A stretch of DNA of 64,000 nt from positions 4,122 through 68,121 of the forward strand of contig CAKOLI010000005.1 in NCBI GenBank assembly GCA_934096265.1. The letters are read 5' to 3'. The notes below the pieces were generated by a model that saw only the letters and a program-made list of their open reading frames with translations, did not search any database and had not been told where the DNA came from. Origin of the DNA: an uncultured Bacilli bacterium. Its GTDB lineage: Bacteria > Bacillota_I > Bacilli_A > RF39 > UBA660. A program made the position numbers and the translations under genes. This document shows positions 50,879-64,000 of this stretch, one piece after another; positions within the stretch are counted from its first letter, which is position 1; every line of letters begins with the position of its first letter.

Positions 50879-53085
50879 TATAGATTACTCCTTCCTAGTT
50901 GTGATTTAGCTATTTCGTTATATATTTTGCAACTTTTTAGTAGTGTTTCATGGGTACCAATACCAACAATCTTACCTTCATCTAAGACAATTATTTTGTC
51001 TGCATTCATTATTGTGTTGATACGGCTTCCTACAATGAGAACTGTCTTTCCTTTCATTTTTTTACTTAAATTGTGTCTTACTTTGGCGTCTGTCTTTTGG
51101 TCAAGAGCGGAAAAAGAGTCATCAAATATGTATATATCTGGATTTTTAGCAATGGCTCTAGCAATAGAAATTCTTTGTTTTTGGCCACCAGATACGTTTG
51201 TACCTCCTTGAGCTATATGATAATTATATTTATTTGTTTTTTCGTTAATGAAATCACTTGCACAGGCTATATCTGAGGCTAAAATCATATCTTCATCTTT
51301 AATTTTATCGTTACCATACTTTATGTTTGATGCAATAGTACCTGTAAATAAGATGCCTTTTTGAGGAACGTAGCCTATCATATCATGTAGATAGTTTTCA
51401 TCTAAATCTTTTATGGAAACTCCCCCTACGGTAATGCTTCCTAATGTTACTTCAAATAATCTTGGGATAAGGTTTATTAGAGTTGATTTACCACTACCGG
51501 TAGAGCCTATAAAAGCAGTTGTCTCTCCTTTTTTAGCAACAAACGAAATATCTTTTAATATGTATTCGTCAGCATCTGGGTATTTAAAGTAGACGTTTTT
51601 AAATTCAATTTCGCCTTTCTTTTTTGGATTTATTTTTTTGTTGTTTTTGTTTATTATTGAATTTTTAGTTGTCATTACTTCATTAATTCTATTTACCGAT
51701 ACCATTGCTCTTGGAATAATTATAGATACTATAGATATCATTAGGAATGACATAATTATTTGCATAGCGTATTGGATAAAGGCCATCATATCGCCTAGTC
51801 CTAGTGCCCCTATTTCAATATTCTTGGCACCATAATATACTATTAATAGTGCGGTACCATTCATAACTAACATCATAATAGGATACATTAGGCTCATGGT
51901 TTTGTCTAAGAATAAAGATAATTTTGTCAAGTTTGTATTTTCTTTGTCAAATCTTTGTTCTTCATGTTTTTCGTTTGTAAATGCTCTAATTACAGGTATA
52001 CCATTTATGATTTCTCGCATTGTTAAGTTTAATTTGTCAATTTGTTTTTGAAGTTTTTTAAATTTTGGCATTGTTATTATAAATAGTGTCGCTACGGTAG
52101 AAATAATTACTAGTACTGCAAGGGCAATTATGTATGTCATGCTTACATTAGTATTCATCACTTTGATAATAGCACCTACTGCTATGATAGGAGCAAAGAT
52201 TATGGTTCTAAAGACCATGACCAACATGTTTTGTATTTGATTAATATCGTTTGTACTTCTAGTTATTAAAGAGGCAACGCCAAATTTTTTTACTTCCGTA
52301 GAAGAAAAATCTAGGACTTTATTTAATATTTCACTACGTAGGGTAACTCCCATACGGGCAGATACTATTGCTCCAAAAAAGCCTACTAAGCATGCACATA
52401 TCATTATGCATAAAGCTATTAGTAACATCTTTAATCCTGTTGTTAAAATATAGTCAAGCTGTATTTTATCAATATCTAAACCTATTTTAGTATATTCTTG
52501 GGTTAGGTATGTTGTTGCAATAGTTGAGCCAAAAGTATCAGTTATGTTTGATGTTTTTTGATATGCATCATCTATTGCTTGATATCTGTTTTCTGTATCT
52601 AAATTTTTTAAGTATGTAAGATAATCATCTTCATTTATATTAAGCATTGCTTTAATATCATATTTATTATTATCTATAGTTGTTATTTGGTATAGGTTTA
52701 TTGCTTTTTTGAAAATGTTATCAAGGGATTTTTTAGATGAATTTTTATTGATTACATAGAGATTATCTGTGTCTATATATGGATATTTGTTTTTATACTC
52801 TAAGTATTCTTGTTTGGTTAGTTGTTCTTTTGTTATTAAGCTATAATTTTTATTTATGGTGTCTAATTCATTCTGATGTAAATAAAGTGCTATGTTATCA
52901 AACTCTTTTTGACTAATTACACTTGGTGTTGCTTCTTCAATGCCTTTGTTGCTTATTCCTATGTTGATAATGGAAGATGTGTAACTTGGTAGTTCTAATT
53001 CTAAAAAAGCTTGTATAACTAATAAGATAATAATAAATAGTATGTATATGTATGATTTTTTTAGTGATTTTAATAATGTTTTCAT
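50878..53085 (-). CDS. ABC exporter half-transporter with an external domain
   Basis: 735 residues, about 135 more than usual. The extra part, residues about 35-200, lies between TM1 and TM2 and is predicted extracytoplasmic and helical. The ATPase has Walker A IGSTGSGKSTLIN, signature NVSGGQKQRISIARA, and IYIFDDSFSALDQKTD, where the catalytic Glu after Walker B is Asp, so this half carries the degenerate site of the heterodimer. GSRINTI replaces the H-loop His. This matches the known asymmetry of heterodimeric exporters. Confidence 0.9.
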   Translation of the reverse strand: MKTLLKSLKKSYIYILFIIILLVIQAFLELELPSYTSSIINIGISNKGIEEATPSVISQKEFDNIALYLHQNELDTINKNYSLITKEQLTKQEYLEYKNKYPYIDTDNLYVINKNSSKKSLDNIFKKAINLYQITTIDNNKYDIKAMLNINEDDYLTYLKNLDTENRYQAIDDAYQKTSNITDTFGSTIATTYLTQEYTKIGLDIDKIQLDYILTTGLKMLLIALCIMICACLVGFFGAIVSARMGVTLRSEILNKVLDFSSTEVKKFGVASLITRSTNDINQIQNMLVMVFRTIIFAPIIAVGAIIKVMNTNVSMTYIIALAVLVIISTVATLFIITMPKFKKLQKQIDKLNLTMREIINGIPVIRAFTNEKHEEQRFDKENTNLTKLSLFLDKTMSLMYPIMMLVMNGTALLIVYYGAKNIEIGALGLGDMMAFIQYAMQIIMSFLMISIVSIIIPRAMVSVNRINEVMTTKNSIINKNNKKINPKKKGEIEFKNVYFKYPDADEYILKDISFVAKKGETTAFIGSTGSGKSTLINLIPRLFEVTLGSITVGGVSIKDLDENYLHDMIGYVPQKGILFTGTIASNIKYGNDKIKDEDMILASDIACASDFINEKTNKYNYHIAQGGTNVSGGQKQRISIARAIAKNPDIYIFDDSFSALDQKTDAKVRHNLSKKMKGKTVLIVGSRINTIMNADKIIVLDEGKIVGIGTHETLLKSCKIYNEIAKSQLGRSNL

Positions 53086-53119
53086 ACGTAGTCCTTTCTT
53101 AATAATATTTATGTAAATA

Positions 53120-54043
53120 TTACTTGTTTATAAATAAACTGTTTATGTTTTTATTTGGCATTAATATTTTTACGTTAGGGATGATTTTTATATTGTATAT
53201 TTTTTTATCAGTATCTAATTTTTCTCCATCAATGCACCATTTAGTTTTAGGTGGAGAGTTGAATTGAATGGTTACTTCGTTTGATTTATGTATATATATA
53301 CCTGGTACTTTGGTGACGTCTTCAGTTGCTAGAATGAGAAGGCTTTTTATTAGTTCAATTTTTTTTGTTATGGAACAAAAGAGTATTTCTATTTGGCCAT
53401 CATCTAGTTTAATGTCTTTGTAAAAATTATTAATACCCCCGATACGGTTAGCATTAGAAATGATAACAAAAGAATATTTCCCTCTATAGGTATCATCTTG
53501 TATTTTGTATGTAATATCATATAATGGTGTTTTATTAAAGAATGATTTTATTCCTTCTATTATGTATGCTAGATGGCCAATTTTTTTCTTTAGTTCTTTT
53601 GTAGTGATATATGGAACATCTAAAAACTTGCCGATGCCCGCTACATAAACAAAATAATTATTATTAATGCTGCAGATATCTATTTCTTTTACTGTACCAT
53701 TAAGTAATAATTCTAAATTGTTAACTATGTTTTTTCCATAGCCCCACATGGTTCCTATGTCATTAGTGGTTCCTAGAGGTAAGTGGGCAAGTAGTAATTT
53801 TTGTTTTCTTTTTAAATTTCCAGTTATTACTTCGTTAAATGTTCCGTCTCCTCCTACTGAGATTACTAAATCAGTATCATCTTCTAAATTTTGCATTATT
53901 TTTAGGGCATGTTTATGATACTGTGTATATATAAATGTTGGTTCATAGTCTTTTGCTAATAATTTTTTAGTAAATTCTTTTTCTATATTTATATTTGTCT
54001 GTTTACCACTACTTTTGTTGTATATTATAGTACATTTTTTCAT
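53120..54043 (-). CDS. Diacylglycerol/lipid kinase of the DgkB/YegS family
   Basis: 307 residues. The N-terminal catalytic domain has IIYNKSSGKQ and VISVGGDGTFNEVITG, the GGDGT nucleotide motif, then LPLGTTNDIGTMWG. The C-terminal domain has IAGIGKFLDV-like sequence and WCIDGEKLD. It phosphorylates diacylglycerol to recycle lipid from lipoteichoic-acid synthesis. The glycolipid genes at 2-4 kb are in the same general pathway. Confidence 0.9.
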   Translation of the reverse strand: MKKCTIIYNKSSGKQTNINIEKEFTKKLLAKDYEPTFIYTQYHKHALKIMQNLEDDTDLVISVGGDGTFNEVITGNLKRKQKLLLAHLPLGTTNDIGTMWGYGKNIVNNLELLLNGTVKEIDICSINNNYFVYVAGIGKFLDVPYITTKELKKKIGHLAYIIEGIKSFFNKTPLYDITYKIQDDTYRGKYSFVIISNANRIGGINNFYKDIKLDDGQIEILFCSITKKIELIKSLLILATEDVTKVPGIYIHKSNEVTIQFNSPPKTKWCIDGEKLDTDKKIYNIKIIPNVKILMPNKNINSLFINK

Positions 54044-54097
54044 TATATCAAATCCTTTGATACAATTATAGCATTTTTATTGATATTTAGCTATATT

Positions 54098-55492
54098 TTA
54101 TGTGTATTTTTTATGTCTGTATTCATGATATTGAATATCTCCATAGGTTATATATTTTTCTTCTTTTATTTTTGTTTTTTCTTGTTTTGGATAGTATTTG
54201 GTTTGTATTAAGACAATGTAATAGTTATGTGTTTTAGCGTATTCTATGTCAAATGAAGTTATTTTATCATAGCATAGTATATATTTTGCTTGTAATGATG
54301 GTGTTATAGTGTTAATAGTCGTATTTTTTGTAATATTATTTTGTTTTATTTTAATTAGGATTTCATTATAACCATCAGTGCTATCATTCATTAGCATTTC
54401 TTTGGTATATATTTTGTTGACATTATTTGTTGGTAATGTGTCGTTTAAAGAGGCGTACTCATTGTCAGAGAAGGAATCGTTGTGGTATACGTGAATTACG
54501 CTGTTGATGTCAAAATTTTCAAAGCCAAATACAATGTAGTCATGTGGATTTTGAAAGGTGTCCAGATGAGTTTCGTCTATAATGCTACATGAGCAAGCAC
54601 CTGCATTATTGGATTGTTTATAATTATTTTTAATGTTACTATTTACTTTTGAAATGCCACTGGCATGGATCATTGCACAAAATTTTTCTCCTTGAAGGTT
54701 ATAGATATTTACACCAGTTTTACTACTTAAATCTATGTCTTTTGTATTAGATAATGTTGCTTCATTAACTAAACTAGTATTTAACAATTTATATGATATG
54801 TTTTTACATTTTCTAATATCGCTGTATAAGTATGATGACAAATTTAAGCTTTTGAATTTATGGTAGATGTTTATTAACTCATCATTTGTTAAATTTTGTA
54901 GGTTAGTTGTTATTTTGTATATATCTTTTATATCTTTATCTATAACTTTGTAAGGTAGATTGTTTTCAAAATTTAATAATTCATATATATTCATTATAAC
55001 GTTTGGATAGATATCTTGATATAGTTTATCTATTATTATGTCAATTATGTATTTTTGTGTTAGTTTTATAAGTGTTTGATGTATGTTTGAAGTGCCATTT
55101 TGGTTTATTTCTTTGCGTATAATAGCCGCTGCTTCGTATAGGTTGTGATGGTATAAATCTTTTAGATATAGTTCTATATTCTTGCTAGAATTGTTTTGGA
55201 TATCTTCTAGGAATTGACTATATAAATGGATTAATTTGCTTTTGCTATCGTAGCTGTTAATTATAGTTGTATAAAATATTTGTCTTTTTCTTTCTATGGT
55301 TGTTACATCTATTTTATTAGATAAGTTGTTGATTATAGAACGATAGCATTCTATGTCTTTAATTTTGCTAATTAAGTCTATGAACGTTTGGTCATATAGG
55401 TAATCACATTTAGTTATGTCAGTAGTGTTGATATAGCCATTTAAGTATTTAATTGGCATTTTAGTTAATTCATTTAGGTTAATTAGTTCCAT
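54098..55492 (-). CDS. Unrecognised protein, 464 residues
   Basis: Not recognised. The N-terminal 240 residues are helical and Asn/Ile-rich. The C-terminal half is beta-rich and contains GEKFCAMIHASGISKV, NNAGACSCSIIDETHLDTF and DYIVFGFENFD, with conserved-looking Cys and His that could be catalytic, and ends with KYITYGDIQYHEYRHKKYT. There is no signal peptide or membrane segment. It lies between the lipid kinase and the MacB-like transporter on the same strand. An enzyme is possible, but no family can be named. Confidence 0.75.
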   Translation of the reverse strand: MELINLNELTKMPIKYLNGYINTTDITKCDYLYDQTFIDLISKIKDIECYRSIINNLSNKIDVTTIERKRQIFYTTIINSYDSKSKLIHLYSQFLEDIQNNSSKNIELYLKDLYHHNLYEAAAIIRKEINQNGTSNIHQTLIKLTQKYIIDIIIDKLYQDIYPNVIMNIYELLNFENNLPYKVIDKDIKDIYKITTNLQNLTNDELINIYHKFKSLNLSSYLYSDIRKCKNISYKLLNTSLVNEATLSNTKDIDLSSKTGVNIYNLQGEKFCAMIHASGISKVNSNIKNNYKQSNNAGACSCSIIDETHLDTFQNPHDYIVFGFENFDINSVIHVYHNDSFSDNEYASLNDTLPTNNVNKIYTKEMLMNDSTDGYNEILIKIKQNNITKNTTINTITPSLQAKYILCYDKITSFDIEYAKTHNYYIVLIQTKYYPKQEKTKIKEEKYITYGDIQYHEYRHKKYT

Positions 55493-55526
55493 ATTTTACC
55501 TCTTTTACTTTATATTTTATATATCT

Positions 55527-57830
55527 TTATTCTGTACGTAGGGCAATGACTGGATCTTTACGGCTCGCCATTTTAGCTGGGATTGATCCTCCTATTACCG
55601 TTAATGTAACGCTTATTGCTACTAGGATTATAGCATGTAATGGATTAAGTTTTGCTACATTTGATAAATCAGTTGCGTTATATATAATACTGTTTGTTGG
55701 GAATACTAAAATTCTAGCAATAATAACGCCTAATACGCCAGATAGTGTACCTATTATGAATGTTTCAGCATTGAAAACTCTGGATATATCTTTTTTTCTG
55801 GCTCCTAGTGCTCTTAAAATACCTATTTCTTTTGTTCTTTCTAATACTGATATGTATGTAATTATTCCAATCATAATAACAGATACTACAAGTGATATTG
55901 AAGAAAAGGCAATTAATACTATTGTTATTGCATCCATGATTGATCCTGACATAGATGATATCATTTTACCAAGGTCAGTGTATATTATTTTGTCTTTTTC
56001 TTCTTTTCCTTCGTTGTATTTGTCTAAATATTTAAGAATTTCATCTTTTGAATTAAAATCTTTTGAATAGATATTTATTATTATTGGTGTTGTGTCTTTT
56101 CCTAAGTAACCTAGCATCATTTCTTTTGCTGCATCATCAGTAAACATTTCTCCTGTTAAAATATTATAATTAATTTTTTCTTGGGCTTTTACTATGTTAG
56201 AGTTTTTGTTTTTGGATATTATGTAATCTAATAACTCATTACTATAGAATACGCCTTTTAAGTTGCCATAAATTCTTTCTGATGATTCTTTTGATCTAAC
56301 GATGCCAACTACTTTTAAGGAAATAGCGGATTTGCTTTCAAATAATGTCTTGAAGTTGGTATTTACAGTGTAGTAACCATTGTGGCTTTGGTAATAGTCA
56401 TCATTTAAAATTAGTTTTAAGTTAATATCTTCTATGGCACTAAATTCTAAGCTTTCTTTGTCTGTATTTAGTCCTAGTTGTTTTAATACTGTTGTGCTAA
56501 TTCTATTTTTGGTGTCAAGAATTAATAATAATTCGGTAGATTTTTCTGGATATTTGCCATATAAAAGGTCAAAGTTTTCTTCAACCATGCTTAAGTTATT
56601 ACTATCCTCTAAGGTTTTTGGTATTGAAAACATTTCGTTAGTAGAAAGAGATAGTGGTTGATAATTGTCTTTTCCTTTAGTAATGATATTTAAGTTCGTA
56701 CTTCTTTGATATGATATTCCAGAAACTAAATTTGATGGAATATTTTCTATATAGTCAATGTAATCTTTGGTAAATATATTTTGATGAGTAACTGTTTCAG
56801 TTATTGGGATATCTATATACATTTCTTGTTTGGTGGTATATGAGTTTTCATCTTTTTTATAACTGTCATTTAATTGAGTGATTGTATCTTCGTCCATTGA
56901 AACAGCTTGTGAAGATATCATTATTGGCAAGTTAGATAGAGTGTCTTTTTCAAACTTATCTATTTCTATATCAAAGCCATTAGAAAGTGATAATATTAAA
57001 GCAATACCAATTATACCGATTGAAGAAGCAAAAGCTGTTAGGAATGTTCTTCCTTTTTTGGTCTTAATATTATTAAATGATAGTTTTAATGCTGTAAAAA
57101 AGCTCATAGAAGTTTTTTTTATGTTGTATTCTTCTATATTTTCTTCTTGATTTTGGATAGGGTTTGAGTCATGAATTAAAATACCATCTTTAAGTTCTAC
57201 TACTCTTGTTGCATAAGTATCCGCAAGTTCTTTGTTGTGTGTTACCATAATTACTAGTTTGTTTTTACTAATTTTTTTAATTAATTCCATTATTTGGATA
57301 CTTGTTTTTGAATCTAGTGCTCCTGTTGGCTCATCTGCAAGTATAACATCTGGATTATTAACTAGTGCTCTTGCAATAGCGACTCTTTGCATTTGGCCAC
57401 CTGATAATTCATTAGGTTTTTTGTTTATATGGTCCTTTAAACCCACTTCTTTTAATGCTTCTTCTGCACGAAGACGTTTCTCATTACTTGAAATACCACT
57501 TAGTGTTAAAGCCATTTCAACGTTTTGTAAAATTGAAATGTGTGGGATTAAGTTATAGCTTTGAAATATAAAGCCTACTGAATTGTTACGATATGCATCC
57601 CATATAGTATCCGAAAATGTTTTGGTAGATGTTCCATTTATTATTAAGTCACCTGAGTCGTAACGGTCAAGTCCTCCTATTATATTTAAAAGTGTAGTTT
57701 TACCAGAACCTGATTGACCTAATATTGCTACAAATTCACTTTTTCTAAATTTAAGTGATATATTTTTTAATGCAACTTGGTTGAAACCAGCTGTTTTGTA
57801 TATTTTGGAAATATTTTTTAATTCTAACAT
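55527..57830 (-). CDS. MacB-like ABC transporter (ATPase fused to FtsX-type permease)
   Basis: 767 residues. The ATPase comes first (1-225): Walker A LGQSGSGKTTLLN, FIFQSYNLIPH, signature NELSGGQMQRVAIARAL and Walker B ILADEPTGALDS. The permease has one helix near 255-280, a large external domain (about 290-615) and three C-terminal helices with VLERTKEIGILRALGARKKD, the FtsX/MacB coupling motif. These fusions export peptides or act in antibiotic resistance and envelope sensing. It has its own upstream gap and is the last gene before the rRNA operon. Confidence 0.92.
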   Translation of the reverse strand: MLELKNISKIYKTAGFNQVALKNISLKFRKSEFVAILGQSGSGKTTLLNIIGGLDRYDSGDLIINGTSTKTFSDTIWDAYRNNSVGFIFQSYNLIPHISILQNVEMALTLSGISSNEKRLRAEEALKEVGLKDHINKKPNELSGGQMQRVAIARALVNNPDVILADEPTGALDSKTSIQIMELIKKISKNKLVIMVTHNKELADTYATRVVELKDGILIHDSNPIQNQEENIEEYNIKKTSMSFFTALKLSFNNIKTKKGRTFLTAFASSIGIIGIALILSLSNGFDIEIDKFEKDTLSNLPIMISSQAVSMDEDTITQLNDSYKKDENSYTTKQEMYIDIPITETVTHQNIFTKDYIDYIENIPSNLVSGISYQRSTNLNIITKGKDNYQPLSLSTNEMFSIPKTLEDSNNLSMVEENFDLLYGKYPEKSTELLLILDTKNRISTTVLKQLGLNTDKESLEFSAIEDINLKLILNDDYYQSHNGYYTVNTNFKTLFESKSAISLKVVGIVRSKESSERIYGNLKGVFYSNELLDYIISKNKNSNIVKAQEKINYNILTGEMFTDDAAKEMMLGYLGKDTTPIIINIYSKDFNSKDEILKYLDKYNEGKEEKDKIIYTDLGKMISSMSGSIMDAITIVLIAFSSISLVVSVIMIGIITYISVLERTKEIGILRALGARKKDISRVFNAETFIIGTLSGVLGVIIARILVFPTNSIIYNATDLSNVAKLNPLHAIILVAISVTLTVIGGSIPAKMASRKDPVIALRTE

Positions 57831-57930
57831 ATTATGCCTTCTTTCTTGTTTATCAATTAATATTAACCAGTAATAGAATTATATGATTTATGATAAAAAA
57901 AGTCAACTATATCACATAATTTCACAAAAA

Positions 57931-57978
57931 ATAAAAAAAATACATTTATAATACTATTAAATATTACAAATGTATTTT
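57931..57978 (-). terminator. Terminator of the rRNA operon
   Basis: On the minus strand AAATACATTTGTAATA pairs with TATTATAAATGTATTT (16 bp, one wobble), then a T run. Confidence 0.88.
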
Positions 57979-58003
57979 CTCTTTACAAATTTAAATAAAA
58001 AAA

Positions 58004-58110
58004 ATATCCGCAACTACCTATCTTAGCATACACTATTGTCGGCGTTCTGGTGCTTAACTTCTGTGTTCGAGATGGGAACAGGTGAACCACCAGGCAATAA
58101 TCACGGATAT
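58004..58110 (-). rRNA. rrf: 5S ribosomal RNA
   Basis: On the minus strand ATATCCG at the 5' end pairs with CGGATAT at the 3' end. The interior has CCCATCTCGAACACAGAAGT and GCCGA-type loops typical of 5S. Length 107 nt is slightly short. Confidence 0.95.
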
Positions 58111-58179
58111 ACATTTATTTATAGTTCTTTGAAAACTAGATAATGTGGTTTACATCAAATTATTCACAAATAATGAGTT

Positions 58180-61111
<2,932 letters not shown>

Positions 61112-61205
61112 ACCATTTCATTATTATCCTAATTTGATTGAGATTTAATGTTTCAAAATCTTAATGTCTTATTTCCGACTAAAAAATAAGACTTCCACAT
61201 TATCA

Positions 61206-61248
61206 GTTTTCAAAGAACTATTTGAGAGAACATTCTCTCAAAACTAAG
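61206..61248 (-). other. rRNA spacer with processing-stem arm; no tRNA
   Basis: The 16S-23S spacer (61112-61297) has no tRNA gene. It contains AGTTCTTTGAAAACT, which is complementary to a segment between 23S and 5S, and a perfect hairpin TTTGAGAGAA-CA-TTCTCTCAAA. Confidence 0.75.
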
Positions 61249-61297
61249 CAAAATCACTTACATTTGTAGCTAGATACGGTTTTTTCTATTACTCCAT

Positions 61298-62860
<1,563 letters not shown>

Positions 62861-62967
62861 AATATTTCTTTGTTAAGTTTATAATTTCCTAGCTACTCAA
62901 AGTAACGTTTTGCTCAGTTTTCAAAGAACATTTTCTTAATTATGCGCTTTTTTTCAAGTGCATTAAT

Positions 62968-62996
62968 AATATATCAGATTGTGTTTTATTTGTCAA
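62968..62996 (-). promoter_or_regulatory. rRNA promoter P1
   Basis: On the minus strand TTGACA (62996-62991), 17 bases, TATATT (62973-62968), about 100 bases before 16S. TGTCGAA, a Spo0A-box match, is just upstream (63010-63004). Confidence 0.88.
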
Positions 62997-63068
62997 TAGT
63001 TTTTTCGACATTTTTTTATTTTTTTATCACAATCTTTTTTTCTGTCCCTTTCAAAAGGTACGCTTATT

Positions 63069-63097
63069 AATATAACAGATTGTTTGACTAATGTCAA
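63069..63097 (-). promoter_or_regulatory. rRNA promoter P2
   Basis: TTGACA (63097-63092), 17 bases, TATATT (63074-63069), preceding the shared block TACCTTTTGAAAGG. Confidence 0.88.
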
Positions 63098-63170
63098 TAC
63101 TTTTTTTCAAAAAAATTATTTTTTTTCGGATTTGTTATTTATAAGTTCTTCCTTTTCAAAAGGTATATCT

Positions 63171-63199
63171 AATATATCAAATGCTTGATACATTGTCAA
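63171..63199 (-). promoter_or_regulatory. rRNA promoter P3
   Basis: TTGACA (63199-63194), 17 bases, TATATT (63176-63171), followed by TACCTTTTGAAAAGG, a near copy of the block after P2. Confidence 0.88.
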
Positions 63200-63260
63200 T
63201 AGTTTTTTTTGCTTTTTTTTACTTTTTTTATTTTCTTTGCTGTTCTATATATATTATGCA

Positions 63261-63815
63261 TTAATTTAAATTTGTTTCCTCTTTTTCTTTAATTATTTCT
63301 TCATATTTATGATAATAGTTTTCAATAGTTGTTTTATCAAATGGCATCTCTTTAATTCTTACCATATCAATTAAATTTCCTAATTCATATTTTAATATAA
63401 AATCCAATCTTGGGGAATAATGCATTTGTTTTTTATGATACTTGTATTCTACTCTATCTAGTATTTTGAAACTTCCGTTAGGGAATACTCTTAAATCTAA
63501 ATCGTAGTCTATATATTTAATTACATTTTCATCAATTAAAAACGGGGTTGCAATGTTACAGTAGAAATATATACCATATTCTTTTAGCTGGCCTATAATG
63601 TTAAACCATCTATCTTTAAAGAAAAACATAATCGCTGGTTCTTTTGTTTTCCATACTTTACCGTCTGAATCTACTACGTTTGTGTGTTTGTTGCCAAAGA
63701 CTATATAGTCGTCTTTAATATCTAATACGACTGCTTCATCCCATTGTCTGTGCAGCTTGCCATTGTGTTTATAACAATGTATTTCTAATTTATCTCCTAT
63801 TTTAATATTTTCCAT
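63261..63815 (-). CDS. DUF402 nucleoside tri-/diphosphatase (Ntdp-like)
   Basis: 184 residues, normal for the family. The start KIGDKLEIHCYKHNGKLHRQWDEAV, then KEPAIMFFFKDRWFNIIGQL and GIYFYCNIATPF, and the metal-binding IDYDLDLRVFPNG match the staphylococcal Ntdp/YgaC proteins, which hydrolyse nucleoside tri- and diphosphates. It is transcribed toward the rRNA operon from its own unit. The start ATG has AAAGGGTG upstream. Confidence 0.9.
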   Translation of the reverse strand: MENIKIGDKLEIHCYKHNGKLHRQWDEAVVLDIKDDYIVFGNKHTNVVDSDGKVWKTKEPAIMFFFKDRWFNIIGQLKEYGIYFYCNIATPFLIDENVIKYIDYDLDLRVFPNGSFKILDRVEYKYHKKQMHYSPRLDFILKYELGNLIDMVRIKEMPFDKTTIENYYHKYEEIIKEKEETNLN

Positions 63816-63924
63816 TCAATACACCCTTTCAAATTTGTAAATATTATACACCATTTTTTTTAAATTGCAAAATTTTTTGTTGTTTGCTTTTTTACACGTT
63901 ATATATTTACTTAAAATATTGGGT

Positions 63925-64000
63925 TGAACTGAACCCCAAAAGTTGGACAGTTTATAAATAGTTTCTAATTAGAGGATTGTAATCTGTAATTAACAGGAGA
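63925..64000 (+). mobile_element. Left end of a second IS3-family element, cut by the window
   Basis: TGAACTGAACCCCAAAAGTT followed by GGACAG is the typical terminal repeat of IS3/IS150-group elements, and AACAGGAGA at the very end is a ribosome site for an orfA beyond the edge. Its terminal bases resemble the right end of the first element (TGAACCCCAAA). Confidence 0.75.

Noticed and set aside
61112..61297. tRNA genes in the 16S-23S spacer
   Set aside because: No cloverleaf or GTTCRANNC T-loop sequence is present in the spacer.

Overview
The window is an AT-rich chromosomal segment from a low-GC Gram-positive bacterium. The DnaI/DnaB-type replication loading genes, Spo0A with a KinB-like kinase, the LemA and DUF402 genes and the rRNA operon all fit an uncultured, probably gut-dwelling member of the Bacilli (RF39/Erysipelotrichales/Mollicutes-like lineages). 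UGA is used as a stop at several sites (for example at 2892-2894, 28885-28887 and 40693-40695), so this is code 11 and not the Mycoplasma code. Lineage is inferred from gene content; the 16S was not compared with a database.

Layout. 1-5 kb: the 3' end of ftsX, then an overlapping operon pgk - LPG-synthase-TM flippase - GT4 glycosyltransferase - tpiA. 5-9.6 kb: spo0A, a ZIP metal transporter, a MOP-type multipass protein, a cysteine-less PTS EIIB-like protein and a sporulation-type histidine kinase. Sequences matching Spo0A boxes lie before both spo0A and the kinase. 9.7-11.6 kb: three unrecognised genes. 11.8-12.2 kb: tmRNA on the minus strand with a strong promoter.

12.3-36.9 kb is the most unusual part: an extracellular-matrix locus of SipW/TasA type. 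It carries two apparently active Ser/His (ER-type) signal peptidases, two paralogues in which the catalytic Ser is replaced by Lys, seven or eight small exported TasA/camelysin-like proteins, a 2502-residue surface protein with about 30 glycine-rich YGGxN repeats, a membrane-anchored McrB-like AAA+ ATPase with a DUF2357-like partner, a LemA-family protein and several unrecognised coiled-coil proteins. The last TasA gene has a near-consensus promoter with a Spo0A box upstream.

37-38.2 kb: a complete IS3-family element with a readable -1 frameshift site. At this point strand composition flips: the + strand is C>G and A>T to the left, G>C and T>A to the right. 38.2-57.8 kb: small tail-anchored proteins, rRNA-modification genes, dnaE, a dnaB-dnaI operon, a CPBP protease, a nucleotidyltransferase, an ABC exporter pair, a diacylglycerol kinase-like gene, an unrecognised protein and a MacB-like ABC transporter, mostly on the minus strand. 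58-63.2 kb: a 16S-23S-5S operon on the minus strand without spacer tRNAs, driven by three evenly built tandem promoters. The window closes with a DUF402 phosphatase gene and the first 76 bases of a second IS3-family element.

How it fits together (inference): Spo0A and its kinase appear to form a positive feedback circuit that also feeds the matrix locus, as in Bacillus biofilm control. SipW-type peptidases would process the TasA-like subunits. The AAA+/DUF2357 pair and the dead peptidase paralogues are additions not known from the Bacillus tapA-sipW-tasA operon.
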